From assembly GCA_020056645.1 (NCBI GenBank), contig JAGVHJ010000365.1, positions 1-11,297 of the forward strand: a DNA stretch of 11,297 nucleotides, given 5' to 3'. The notes beneath the pieces were generated by a model. It was given only the letters and a program-made list of their open reading frames with translations, made no database searches and had not been told where the DNA came from. This DNA is from Desulfobacterales bacterium (lineage in GTDB: Bacteria > Desulfobacterota > Desulfobacteria > Desulfobacterales > JAHIVH01). Every line of letters begins with the position of its first letter. The stretch's first letter is position 1. A program made the position numbers and the translations under genes. Of the stretch, positions 1 to 7,900 are shown piece by piece.

Positions 1-314
1 AATCTCTTCAGGAGAATCCCTCTGTTACGGTGGTTGAACGGGAACAGATCACCCTGGCCCTGGAAGAGTTAAATCTGGGATCTTCGGCCCTGGCAGAGGA
101 GGAGACCCGGCTTAAAATTGGTCAGGTGATCGGGGCCAGCCACATGATTTTCGGGGGGTATCAGGTATTTGGCGGTATGATGCGTCTTGACCTCCGGATG
201 GTCGAGGTCGAAACTGGGAAAATCATCAGTGTCGTGGATCGATCCGGGCCTGGCTCCAATATCTCCGAATGGCTTACGACAGTTGATGAAATGGGGACGG
301 CCCTTTTGAAATAA
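1..314 (+). CDS. CsgG/FlgO-like protein, C-terminal part (5' truncated)
   Basis: This is an open frame that enters from the left edge (frame beginning at base 3) and ends at TAA 312-314, so only about 103 C-terminal residues are visible. The GTG at 30 is internal, because in-frame residues upstream (SLQENPSVTVVEREQ) continue the same fold. The visible part has the pattern of CsgG/FlgO/LpoB-type domains: VVEREQ, then a helix with ALEELNLGSSALAEEE, then LKIGQVIGASHMIFGGYQ, a strand MRLDLRMVEVETGKII, and a final helix. Proteins with this domain are usually exported lipoproteins or periplasmic proteins that assemble outer-membrane, curli or flagellar structures. Which role applies here cannot be told from a fragment. 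A gene with a related N-terminal plus CsgG-like layout lies at 9712-10857 on the other strand, but the two are not close copies. The domain family is fairly sure; the function is not. Confidence 0.7.
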   Translation, partial: SLQENPSVTVVEREQITLALEELNLGSSALAEEETRLKIGQVIGASHMIFGGYQVFGGMMRLDLRMVEVETGKIISVVDRSGPGSNISEWLTTVDEMGTALLK

Positions 315-334
315 AGGTGTTAAAACCCATTTGT

Positions 335-404
335 CCAGATTTTTTAAATCTGGCCGCCGGCGTTTAAGAATCGAACGCCATCCGGATGACACCGTGAACC
401 GGTG
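335..404. terminator. Cluster of three hairpins between convergent genes
   Basis: The 118-bp gap between the plus-strand gene ending at 314 and the minus-strand gene ending at 433 contains three inverted repeats. They are an 8-bp stem with a TTT loop (335-342/346-353), a 6-bp stem GGCGTT/AACGCC (359-364/374-379) and a 5-bp stem CACCG/CGGTG (390-394/400-404). None is followed by a clean T-run on either strand, so they are not textbook intrinsic terminators. Their place between converging 3' ends suggests transcript-end structure for one or both genes. That function is inferred from position only. Confidence 0.35.
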
Positions 405-432
405 AAGCCGACACCAATTGGGGTTACCCTTT

Positions 433-891
433 CTATACCAGGAACTGAGCCTTTATCTTGAATACTTTGGTCGCAGGCAGGTTCAAAATGTCGTCGATGC
501 CGGTCTCTTTGGCGATGATCTGAAGATTCTCTTCGATCTCATGTGTGGATGGGGCGATAAAGGTAAACCACACATTGTAGCTGTTTTCCCTAAGATAATT
601 ATGGGTGACACCGGGAAACCGGTTGACCACATCCGTAAAGAGAGGGATCTTTTCCTCTGGGACTTTGGCCGCACAGAGAGTGCTGAAAAATCCCAGTTTT
701 TCGGGCCCGAAGTTGCCGCCGATCCGCCGGATGATCCCGTTCTCCTTGAGCGCGGTGATCCGGTCGATCACCTCCTCTTCGGAAAGGGAGAGCTCTTCGG
801 ATATGGCGAGATAGGGGCGCTGGGTAATGGGGAAGCCGGACTGAATTCGGTTTAGGATGCGCTTATCGATGGAATCCATGTCTCTATCCAT
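433..891 (-). CDS. Siroheme decarboxylase-type protein (AhbA/AhbB/NirD-like, Lrp/AsnC fold)
   Basis: The product (152 aa) starts with an AsnC-type winged helix (about residues 5-55, MDSIDKRILNRIQSGFP... through NGIIRRIGGNFGPEKLGF). An AsnC-type sensor fold follows, with the family signatures STLCAAKVP, PGVTHNYLRENSYNVWFTFI and the C-terminal ILNLPATKVFKIKAQF. These are hallmarks of siroheme decarboxylase subunits, which remove two acetate carboxyl groups from siroheme to give 12,18-didecarboxysiroheme in the alternative heme pathway of sulfate reducers and methanogens. The partner subunit and the radical SAM enzymes AhbC and AhbD are not next to it. I could not decide between AhbA and AhbB, so I give no symbol. 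ATG 891 is used here; ATG 879 (MDSIDKRIL) fits the family N-terminus equally well, and neither has a strong ribosome site. It lies downstream of dsrC on the same strand but behind a strong terminator. Annotation pipelines often call this family an Lrp/AsnC regulator; a regulatory role cannot be excluded. Confidence 0.85.
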   Translation of the reverse strand: MDRDMDSIDKRILNRIQSGFPITQRPYLAISEELSLSEEEVIDRITALKENGIIRRIGGNFGPEKLGFFSTLCAAKVPEEKIPLFTDVVNRFPGVTHNYLRENSYNVWFTFIAPSTHEIEENLQIIAKETGIDDILNLPATKVFKIKAQFLV

Positions 892-960
892 AACGAGCGG
901 AGTGTTGATGCCTGACCACTATTGGCGGGGAGGCGTTAAAATCCGCTGCTACTCTAAAGG

Positions 961-995
961 AAAAAGGCTCTGTCTACTTACACAGAGCCTTTTTT
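961..995 (-). terminator. Rho-independent terminator of dsrC (bidirectional form)
   Basis: A perfect 8-bp stem GGCTCTGT/ACAGAGCC (966-973/982-989) with an 8-nt loop is flanked by A5 on the left (961-965) and T6 on the right (990-995). Read on the minus strand it is a GC-rich hairpin followed by TTTTTCCTTT, 39 bases past the dsrC stop. That fits termination of dsrC. It also separates dsrC from the decarboxylase gene. The symmetric A and T runs would let it stop plus-strand transcription as well. Confidence 0.85.
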
Positions 996-1033
996 CACAT
1001 TCAAAACAAAAAAACTTTAAAAAAAGATAAGAA

Positions 1034-1351
1034 TCAGACGCAGCCCGTCGGTTTCGGAAGGCCGGCCATCTTACAAGCTCCCTTGCCTGGTCCCGAGGGG
1101 AACAGTTCATAAATGTGTTTGAGTTTGAAGCTGGTCAGCTTGGAAAGAACACGAACCATGGGCGCAATGCCATTTTTCCTGTAGTAATCCTGGAGAACAT
1201 CAATCACCTGCTGATGTTCCGCCGTGATTGTCTCGATACCTTCTTGTTTCCGAACATATTCAACCCAGTTCTCGTTAAATGTGTTGAAATCCAACAAGAA
1301 ACCGTCCTCATCAACCTCAAAAGATTTTCCGTTTTCTTCAACTGTAGCCAT
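1034..1351 (-). CDS. dsrC: DsrC, sulfur-carrier substrate of dissimilatory sulfite reductase
   Basis: This 105-residue protein matches the DsrC/TusE family over its whole length and at the usual size. It has the N-terminal DEDGFLLDFNTFNENW region, HQQVIDVLQDYYRKNGIAPMVR, and the C-terminal arm ending GACKMAGLPKPTGCV. Cys93 and the penultimate Cys104, 11 residues apart, are both present. These two form the disulfide/trisulfide of true DsrC and separate it from TusE-type and single-Cys relatives. In the cytoplasm DsrC receives sulfur from DsrAB as a trisulfide, and membrane DsrMKJOP or other HdrB/HdrD-type enzymes reduce it. A good ribosome site (AGGAGGG, 1362-1368) lies 10 bases before ATG 1351. 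It sits just after the Flx/Hdr operon on the same strand, with its own promoter and terminator, so it is probably transcribed strongly and alone as well as possibly by read-through. Identity is very secure. Confidence 0.97.
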   Translation of the reverse strand: MATVEENGKSFEVDEDGFLLDFNTFNENWVEYVRKQEGIETITAEHQQVIDVLQDYYRKNGIAPMVRVLSKLTSFKLKHIYELFPSGPGKGACKMAGLPKPTGCV

Positions 1352-1429
1352 TGTTTCAATACCCTCCTGTCTATTTTTATTTTACTTGTGTTAGGTTTTA
1401 CCCTTTATTTCAAATATAATTGAAGCGAT

Positions 1430-1458
1430 TTTTTAACGTATTAAGACCGCTTTGTCAA
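1430..1458 (-). promoter_or_regulatory. Likely sigma-70 promoter of dsrC
   Basis: On the minus strand a perfect TTGACA (1453-1458) is followed after 17 bases by TAAAAA (1430-1435, four of six consensus bases). A start near 1423 would give a leader of roughly 70 bases before ATG 1351. The hdrA upstream region contains the same TATTGACAA core. The -10 box is imperfect, and a TATATT a little further downstream is an alternative. Confidence 0.55.
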
Positions 1459-1497
1459 TAAAATAGATATCTCGCCCATAAAGAATGAAACCGTTTC

Positions 1498-1517
1498 CCG
1501 CCTTATAAAAAAGGCGG
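1498..1517 (-). terminator. Hairpin after the Flx/Hdr operon, weak terminator
   Basis: A perfect 7-bp stem CCGCCTT/AAGGCGG with a 6-base loop lies 21 bases past the stop of the FlxA-like gene. On the minus strand the following bases are GGAAACGGTTTCATTCTTT, which lack a proper U-tract. It may be an attenuating or RNA-protecting end structure, and some read-through into dsrC would be expected. Confidence 0.4.
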
Positions 1518-1538
1518 CGTTATCTGACACCTGAAAAA

Positions 1539-2381
1539 TCAATATTCTTTCGGAGTCCGGTTGAGCTCTTCCAGCGTGAACACGGGCCCATCCTTGCATA
1601 CCAGCTCCTTGCCGATATTACACCTGCCGCACATACCGATACCGCACTTCATCCGGTTTTCAAGAGAGAGAATAATATGGTCTTTGGCGTATCCCAGTTT
1701 CTCAAGAACCGGCAAGGTGAATTTAATCATGATCGGCGGTCCGCAGGCAATGGCGTATGTATTGTCATTGCCCGGAGGCCCCACTTTTTCCGCCACGGTG
1801 GGGACCATGCCCACATGATACCCCCAATTGGGCGCTTCCCGGTCGATGGTGAGATGGATATTGATGTCATCCCGCTTTTCCCATTCGATCAGCTCCTCAC
1901 GGTAGAGGATCATCCCAGGGGTTCTGGCCCCGTAAACCATATGGATGTCGCCGAATTTGGCGCGGTTGGCCGGGTCGAGCATGAACTTGATTGAGGAGCG
2001 GAGGGTCGTGAAGGCGAACCCGCCGCCGATGATCAGGATATTCTTCCCTTGGAGCTTGTCCCAGGGATACCAGTTGCCGAGAGGTCCCCTCAGCCCCATG
2101 ATATCGCCCACCTTCATGTTGTGAAGGTGGCTTGTGACTTTCCCGGCCTTGAATACGGTGAATTTGACAAACCCCTTTTCAACCGGAGACGAGGCGATTC
2201 CGATGGGAATCTCACCCACGCCGGGAATGGAGAGTTCAGCAAATTGTCCGGCCTTGTAAGCGAATTTTTCTTCATCGCCTTCATTTAAGAACACAAATTT
2301 GAAAGTCCTAAGGCTCTTATCTTCAGTTGCAATTTCAATATCATCGATGCGAACCGGATAAGGCAAATATGGATTATTCAT
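1539..2381 (-). CDS. flxA: FlxA-like FAD/NAD(P)-binding oxidoreductase subunit with C-terminal [2Fe-2S] site
   Basis: This 280-residue protein has a ferredoxin-reductase layout. An N-terminal flavin-binding barrel (about 1-105, with AGQFAELSIPGVGEIPIG and the LRGPLGNW turn) is followed by an NAD(P)-binding domain (about 110-240, with ILIIGGGFAFTTLRSSI, VYGARTPG and ACGPPIMIKF). A PyrK-type [2Fe-2S] tail has Cys246, Cys251, Cys254 and Cys262. The same plan is found in sulfhydrogenase gamma, AsrB, PyrK and FlxA. Next to HdrA, MvhD and two 4Fe-4S proteins, FlxA is the best reading: the subunit that takes hydride from NAD(P)H and feeds electrons through its flavin and [2Fe-2S] centre to the Hdr module. 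It is the last gene of the operon, 26 bases after the FlxB-like gene. A purine-rich ribosome site (AAGGGGAAG) lies just before ATG 2381. NADH versus NADPH specificity cannot be read here. Confidence 0.85.
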   Translation of the reverse strand: MNNPYLPYPVRIDDIEIATEDKSLRTFKFVFLNEGDEEKFAYKAGQFAELSIPGVGEIPIGIASSPVEKGFVKFTVFKAGKVTSHLHNMKVGDIMGLRGPLGNWYPWDKLQGKNILIIGGGFAFTTLRSSIKFMLDPANRAKFGDIHMVYGARTPGMILYREELIEWEKRDDINIHLTIDREAPNWGYHVGMVPTVAEKVGPPGNDNTYAIACGPPIMIKFTLPVLEKLGYAKDHIILSLENRMKCGIGMCGRCNIGKELVCKDGPVFTLEELNRTPKEY

Positions 2382-2407
2382 AATACTTCCCCTTTATTCG
2401 CTCAGTG

Positions 2408-3445
2408 TTAAGCAGGCTCGTAACCGTTCATTTTGTCACAGACGCCGCGAATATCTATATTGACCGGACACTGACGAACGCATCGTCCGCATCCCACGCA
2501 CATGATCCCCTTGTCATACTTATCCACAAAATATTTGAGTTTGTGCATAAACCGCTGTCTCACCCGCTGGGTCTTTTCACCCCTGGGGTTGTGGCCGGTG
2601 GTGTGAAGCGTGAAGAGGGGCGACATGCAGGTGTCCCAGTTTTTCATCCGGACGCCCTTATTTCCTTTGACCTCGTCCTGGATGTCGAAACACCAGCAGG
2701 TGGGGCAGGCAAAGGTGCAGGTGCCGCAGTTGATGCAGGCGAAAGCGATATCATCCCAGAAGGGTGCGGAATAGAGATCAAGGGTGACCTTGTTTTTAAG
2801 CTGGTCTGTCTGCACCGAGGAAACAATTTTCCCTTCGGCTTCCTTCTTCTTTTTTTCCATGACGGTGGAATCGGCTGCTTCGGTCCATTTGGCGCACGCG
2901 AGCAGCTCTTCCCCTTTCTGGGTAAGGGCCTTGGCGATATAGTGGTCGCCCGCGTCCGACAGAAGAACATCAAGCCCCTCTTCGTGATAGGGACCGCATT
3001 CAGTGGATGTGCAGAAGCAGGTTGTCGCCGGCTGGTCGCAGGCAAGCCCAACAAAGGTTGTGGCGTTATATGCGTTTAACCAGTAGGGATCTTTGTAATC
3101 CGGCGTGTCGAAATTCATTTTCACCAGCAGGATCGCCTTGGCGTCGCATGGTCTCATTCCAATCACGGCCCTTTTGGAATAATCCTTTTTCACCTCTTTC
3201 ATGATATGGTGGTTGTCTGCGGTTTCATCGAGATTGTACTCGATCATCGCTTCTGATTGGGGAAACACAGACGATTTTGATGAAAGCTTTGTATTCAGGA
3301 AATCAAAATCAGGCAACTGGCCCTTATTGAGCTTTTTAAAATTATGACAGCCTTGCTCCTTGACAGGACCGGTCAAACTGTACGATCCGGCCAGGCTATC
3401 CAATCCTTCAGCCCATTTATTTTTGTTAATCTTTACGATCTTCAT
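2408..3445 (-). CDS. flxB: FlxB-like (sulfhydrogenase beta/AsrA-type) 4Fe-4S dicluster protein
   Basis: This 345-residue protein resembles the beta subunit of sulfhydrogenase (HydB), AsrA and FlxB. The N-terminal two thirds contain family signatures such as SSKSSVFPQSEAMIEY, AVIGMRPCDAKAI and TTFVGLACDQPATTCFC. The C-terminus has two [4Fe-4S] sites: Cys237-240-243-247 (CINCGTCTFACP), with extra Cys250 and Cys252 straight after, and Cys316-319-322-326 (CVGCGRCVRQCP). It is expected to be a cytoplasmic electron-transfer subunit linking the flavin of FlxA to the rest of the complex. It lies 26 bases before the FlxA-like gene and 60 bases after the FlxC-like gene. The ribosome site before ATG 3445 is weak, with a modest AAGGG. 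The HydB/AsrA family is clear; the exact FlxB letter rests on operon content. Confidence 0.8.
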   Translation of the reverse strand: MKIVKINKNKWAEGLDSLAGSYSLTGPVKEQGCHNFKKLNKGQLPDFDFLNTKLSSKSSVFPQSEAMIEYNLDETADNHHIMKEVKKDYSKRAVIGMRPCDAKAILLVKMNFDTPDYKDPYWLNAYNATTFVGLACDQPATTCFCTSTECGPYHEEGLDVLLSDAGDHYIAKALTQKGEELLACAKWTEAADSTVMEKKKKEAEGKIVSSVQTDQLKNKVTLDLYSAPFWDDIAFACINCGTCTFACPTCWCFDIQDEVKGNKGVRMKNWDTCMSPLFTLHTTGHNPRGEKTQRVRQRFMHKLKYFVDKYDKGIMCVGCGRCVRQCPVNIDIRGVCDKMNGYEPA

Positions 3446-3476
3446 GACATTTAGCCCTTATGGATAGTGTTTTCCT

Positions 3477-3490
3477 CCCGGTTAACCGGG
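3477..3490 (-). repeat. Perfect 14-bp palindrome in the flxC-flxB spacer
   Basis: CCCGGTTAACCGGG (3477-3490) is a perfect palindrome in the 60-bp gap between the FlxC-like stop and the FlxB-like start. In RNA it would fold as CCCGG, TTAA loop, CCGGG. There is no T-run after it, so it is more likely an intercistronic RNA structure affecting stability or translation of the downstream gene than a terminator. A protein-binding site is also possible. Confidence 0.45.
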
Positions 3491-3505
3491 GCATTCCTAT
3501 CGGAT

Positions 3506-4453
3506 TTATTTAATAAACGCTTCCGGATCATCGTTCTTGAACGTGTCGAGCGGCGGCCGTTGATCGAGGGTCATCCCCGCTTCCCAGCCAAACATTTCCA
3601 GACAATCCTTTTCCAGTTTTTTAGTGAATTGACGCACCTTGATTGCCTGGGGGCATGCCCGTTCGCAAGCGCCGCAATCGGTGCAACGGCCCGCGCAATG
3701 GTAGGCCCTTAAAAAGTGGAAGGTCCGGATGTCGGTATGATCCTGACTCTTGCCCACCCATTGGGGTTTGGACTCATCCACGAAGCAGGTCGGGCAGTAG
3801 CACAAGGGGCATGCGTTCCGGCAGGCGTAACACCGGGTGCAGGGTGAGAGGAGTTCCTCGAAGTAGTTCCATTTTTCCGTGGGGCTCATGGCCTCTACCT
3901 TTTGGATATCCTCATACCGGTTGATCCCTTTCTGCTCTTCCACGAGATCGCCCACGAGTTCATCGTAGATCACCGGATTCCGGTGAATGCAGATGGCGCA
4001 GTTGTCCTGAAGCAACTCTTTTTTCGGAACCGCTTTTTCAAATCCGTTTCCTTTGACCCGGATGGTCTCCCCCTCTTCGGTCACGGAGGTGATCTCACCG
4101 GTGGCAAGGGCCGCCGCCTTTCTTTTATCGATCATGCCTTTGCACGGTACGCCGATGATATAAAGCTGCTCCCGTTTGATCTTGTTTTCGATGATGTGGG
4201 TTACGATATTTCTGGAATCACACCCTTTTGCGACCACGCAGATTTTATCTTTCCGGTTGGTCAGGTAATTGGTCAGGTTGATTCCGCAATTGGAATCCCA
4301 GACAAGATCCTTGATCTTGTCTGGCTTGTTCACGATACACGGCTCATTCATCATCGGCATCGACCCTTTTCTAAATCCGATCACCGATTCGACACGGCCC
4401 TCTTTCAGGAGCCGCTCTGAAATTTGTTTTATTTTTTCTATATATCCAGTCAT
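3506..4453 (-). CDS. flxC: FlxC-like 4Fe-4S dicluster electron-transfer protein (FrhB/FdhB-related)
   Basis: This is a 315-residue protein. The first about 190 residues include CVVAKGCDSRNIVTHIIENKI and LYIIGVPCKGMIDKRK, which resemble the F420-hydrogenase/formate dehydrogenase beta family. The second half carries two [4Fe-4S] motifs: Cys205-208-211-215 (CTRCYACRNACP) with extra Cys218, Cys220 and Cys223 (LCYCPTC), and Cys257-260-263-267 (CTDCGACERACP) with a nearby Cys253. This fits an electron-transfer subunit between the flavin subunit and MvhD/HdrA. The ATG at 4453 lies one base after the TGA stop of mvhD, so the two are very likely translationally coupled and the proteins probably bind each other. 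I name it FlxC by context. A generic 4Fe-4S dicluster label would be the cautious alternative. Confidence 0.78.
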   Translation of the reverse strand: MTGYIEKIKQISERLLKEGRVESVIGFRKGSMPMMNEPCIVNKPDKIKDLVWDSNCGINLTNYLTNRKDKICVVAKGCDSRNIVTHIIENKIKREQLYIIGVPCKGMIDKRKAAALATGEITSVTEEGETIRVKGNGFEKAVPKKELLQDNCAICIHRNPVIYDELVGDLVEEQKGINRYEDIQKVEAMSPTEKWNYFEELLSPCTRCYACRNACPLCYCPTCFVDESKPQWVGKSQDHTDIRTFHFLRAYHCAGRCTDCGACERACPQAIKVRQFTKKLEKDCLEMFGWEAGMTLDQRPPLDTFKNDDPEAFIK

Positions 4454-4454
4454 C

Positions 4455-4886
4455 TCACGCTACCTTGGCTTCGCTCTTTACAAAATTTGTGTTAGGTCCT
4501 AAAGCCTTAACCGAAGCGGTCACCTTGCTGACAACATCGATGAACTTGGTCGATTCAGCAGAGGAGATCCACGAAAAATGGAGCCTTCCGGGTTCGATCC
4601 CCATATGTTCCATCAGGTTATTGAACAATGCGAATTTTCGACGGGCATAGTAATTACCTTCCAGGTAATGGCAGTCGCCGGGGTGTCAGCCGGAGACCCA
4701 TACCGCGTCCGCCCCCTCTTTCAGCGCCGCAAGAAAAAATTTAGGGCTCATTCTTCCGGTACAGGGAATGCGGATCACGCGGATGTTGGACGGATACTGC
4801 ATGCGCCCGACACCCGCCAGATCGGCGGCCCCGTAACTGCACCAGTTACACAAAAAACTAACGATTTTCGGTTCCCATTCAGCCAT
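4455..4886 (-). CDS. mvhD: MvhD/FlxD-type [2Fe-2S] electron-transfer selenoprotein (Sec67 by UGA recoding)
   Basis: Read straight through the TGA at 4686-4688, this frame gives a 143-residue protein with the full MvhD/FlxD/VhuD pattern. It has CNWCSYGAADLAG (Cys13, Cys16), IRIPCTGRM (Cys42), GADAVWVSG, then Sec67, then HPGDCHYLEGNY (Cys72) and a normal helical C-terminus. Family members carry Cys or, in several anaerobes, selenocysteine just before HPGDC. The frame is intact on both sides and ends at TGA 4455-4457, one base before the next gene's ATG. A hairpin suited to SECIS function follows the UGA. MvhD passes electrons to HdrA through its [2Fe-2S] centre. The start at ATG 4886 has AGGAG 10 bases upstream. 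An ordinary gene caller would report only a 66-residue stub. Identity is very secure; Sec insertion is strongly supported but not proven. Confidence 0.93.
4653..4688 (-). promoter_or_regulatory. Sec UGA codon and candidate SECIS hairpin in mvhD
   Basis: On the minus strand the UGA (4686-4688) is followed, 23 bases later, by the loop of a perfect 7-bp hairpin. Its stem is ATTACCT/AGGTAAT (4653-4659 with 4663-4669) and its loop is GGA (4660-4662). Bacterial SECIS elements sit inside the coding region just after the UGA and usually have a G at the start of the apical loop, as here. The hairpin also codes for conserved residues (YLEGNY), so coding and RNA constraints overlap. Confidence 0.7.
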
Positions 4887-4914
4887 GAGTATTAATCTCC
4901 TTTTATCTTTTTTC

Positions 4915-4939
4915 CCGTCTCCCTTGCATTGGGAGACGG
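4915..4939 (-). other. Strong hairpin in the hdrA-mvhD spacer
   Basis: A perfect 9-bp stem CCGTCTCCC/GGGAGACGG (4915-4923/4931-4939) with a 7-base loop lies in the 72-bp gap between hdrA and mvhD. A U-rich left flank and an A-rich right flank can extend the stem by several pairs. On the minus strand the hairpin is followed by GAAAAAAG rather than U's, so it should not terminate. It could block 3' exonucleases or mark an RNA cleavage point, giving hdrA and the downstream genes different message levels. The ribosome site of mvhD lies directly after it. Confidence 0.6.
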
Positions 4940-4958
4940 AAGAAAAAGTTGTTTTCCG

Positions 4959-7900
4959 TTACGCCACCTGACTCAGTGAAAAAATCTGAGAGAAAATCTG
5001 GCTATTGTCAAATCCGTTATGCCGAATCGCTCCCGACCTGCAGGAGGCCACACAAAGTCCGCACCCTTTGCAGAGAACCGGATTGATCTCCGCTTTTCCT
5101 GCGAAACGGCCCTCTTTTGCGAGCGACGGTGCGGAGTAGGGGCAGACTGACACGCACACCATGCAAGAGCTACAGAGCATGGGATCGACTTTTGCGATCT
5201 GTCCGTTGGTGTGGATGGTTTTCCGCGCCAAGAGAGTCACGGCCCTGGATGTGGCGGCCTGGGCATGACCAATCGATTCAGGGATCGGTTTGGGGTAGTG
5301 GGCCAGGCCGCACAGGAAAACACCGTCCGTGGCGAATTCGGAGGGACCCAGTTTGGCATGCCGTTCAACAAAGAAGCCATTGGCGTTCAAGGGCAGTTTG
5401 AAGAACTGGGCCAGCTTTTCGTTGTCGTTGGGAATGATGGCGGTGGCAAGGGTCAGGAGATCGGTCTCGATTTCAAGGGGCCGGCGAAGCACATGGTCCA
5501 TGACCGTCACGGTCAGAGAGCCGTTTTTAACCGCAACAACCGGTTTGTTGTCAACCGAGTAGCGGATGAAGATCACTCCTTCCTTGCGCGCTTCCTTATA
5601 TATATATTCCCGTTCGCCGTATGTCCGGATATCCCGGTAGAGGATATAGACATTCATGTCTGGATTTTGTTTTTTCAGCTCCAGCGCGTTGTCGATGGAG
5701 TGGGTGCAGCAGACCCGGGAACAATATTGACGATCTTTTTCCCTGGAACCCACGCACTGAATGAAAACCGCCGAGTTCATGGTTTTGAGGGCAGAGTCTC
5801 CGGCAATGAGTTTCTTGTCCAGGTCGAGGCTCGTGATGATTCTGGGATCGGTTCCGTAAGCGTACTCTTTGGTGGCGAAGGGGGTTGCGCCGGTCGCGAC
5901 CACCGCGACCCCGTGGTCGATGGTTTGACTCTTGCCGCCCGCGTTGACCGTGGTCTTGAAGTTCCCCACAAATCCTTCGACCCCTTCGATGCTCGCATTC
6001 AGATGAACATGGATTTTGTCGTTTTGGGTCACCTCGTCGACTAGAGCCGAAAGTTTTTCTTGAACGTTTTCACCGGTGGTGGTTTTGAAAAGGCTTAGGG
6101 CCTGACCGCCCAACCGGGCCTCTTTTTCGACGATGTGGGTCTCGAAGCCCTGGGCCGCGAAGTTTCTGGCCGTGGTGATGCCGGAGATGCCGCCGCCGAT
6201 GACGAGGGCCGTCTGGTTTAATTGCAGCTCGGCCTCTTCAAGGGGTTCGAAGAGGGCGACCTTGGTTACGGCCATTCTCACCAGATCCTTGGCCTTCTGG
6301 GTAGCGAGCTCGGGAGCCTCCTTATGAACCCAGGCATTGTGGTTTCGGATATTGGCCATTTCAAAGAGATACTTGTTGAGTCCCGCCGCAAGGAGGGTCT
6401 CCTGAAAGAGTCCTTCATGGGTCTTGGGCGTACAGGCCGCGACCACCACCCGGTTCAGGTTTTTCTCCTTGATGATCTCCGTCATCTTGTTCTGGGTGTC
6501 TTGGCTACAGGAGAAGAGGTTGTTGGCGGCGAACTCCACATAGGGAAGCTTTTCGGCGTAAGCCTTGACTGCGGCCACATCAACCACTCCGGCGATATTG
6601 GTGCCGCAGCTGCAAACAAAAACGCCGATTCTGGGCCGGTCACCCCGGACATTGAGTTCAGGGACCACTTCGGCTTGTTTGGTTTGGGTGCCTCTGGCCT
6701 CCGTGAGGGAGGCGCCCGCGGCCGTGGCCGCGGCGCTCGCGTCAACGATCGATTCGGGAATGTCCTTGGGTCCTTGGAAGGCGCCGCAGACGTAGATTCC
6801 TTCCCGGGAGGTGTTGACCGGCTCGAAGGAGGATGTGTTGCAGAATTGGCTCCGGGTGAGGTCGATCCCCAGCTTGTTTGCGAGTTTCACCGTATCCGGG
6901 TCTGCTTCAAGACCGATGGATAGGACGATCATGTTGAACACTTCAACCTGAATCTCGCCGAACTCATCCGCATAGCGGACTTCCAGATCTCCGGTGTCGC
7001 CAACCTCCGTAATCGTATGGATCCTGCTTCTGACGAATCGGACCCCCTTTTTATCCCTGGCGTTGACGTAGTACTCTTCGAAATCCTTGCCCGGCGTTCT
7101 CATGTCCATATAGAAAATGGCGCAATCGAGATGGTCGCCTTCATGCTCCTTGGAAATGACCGCCTCTTTCACGGCGTACATACAGCATACCGCCGAGCAG
7201 TGGCCGTTGTCGCACCGGTTGATGTCACGGGAGCCGATGCATTGGAGCCAGGCGATCTTCTTGGGCTCCTTGTGATCGGAGATGCGGGTCAGGTGGCCCA
7301 TGGTGGGGCCAGACGCGGAAAGAATCCGCTCGTATTCAAGGGATGTGACGACGTTCTTATATTTGGTGTACTGGTAGTTATCGAAGCGTGACGGATCAAA
7401 GGGTTTGAAACCCGGAGAAAGGACGACCGCGCCCACGTTCAAGGTCACGACCTCTTCTTTCTGATCATAATCCACCGCACCCGTGGGGCACACTTTCTTA
7501 CAGTTGCCGCACTTTCCTTTTGTGAGATAGATACACTCTTTGGGATTGATGGCGTATTTCAAAGGAACGGCCTGATCATACTCCACGTAAATCGCTTTCC
7601 GGTTCTTTAGTCCCGCGTTATAGGTGTCCGTGACCTTCTTGGGACACTTCTCGGCGCAAAGACCGCAGGCGATACACTTTGATTCATCAACGTATCTTGG
7701 TTTTTTCAGGAGCTGCACTTCAAAATTACCTGCCTCTCCTTTGATGTCAATAACGTCGCTAAGGGTTCTCAACTCGATGTTCAGATGCCGGCCGACCTCG
7801 ACCAGTTTCGGTGAGATAATTCACATCGCGCAGTCATTGGTGGGGAATGTCTTGTCAAGGCGCGCCATGACCCCGCCAATGGATGGCCCTTTTTCAACCA

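Noticed and set aside
418..855. Plus-strand open frame of 145 codons opposite the siroheme decarboxylase gene
   Set aside because: It is antisense to a gene with clear family motifs, has no ribosome site, and its translation shows no recognisable domain.
2405..3079. Plus-strand open frame of 224 codons opposite the FlxB-like gene
   Set aside because: It is a mirror frame of a well-supported coding sequence with no motif of its own.
4455..4886. mvhD as a truncated 66-residue gene with non-coding DNA after it
   Set aside because: HPGDCHYLEGNY and the rest of MvhD follow in frame after the TGA and end one base before the next gene's start.
5211..6923. Long plus-strand open frames (277 and 233 codons) opposite hdrA
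   Set aside because: They are low-complexity, Gly/Val-rich antisense translations caused by the codon bias of hdrA.
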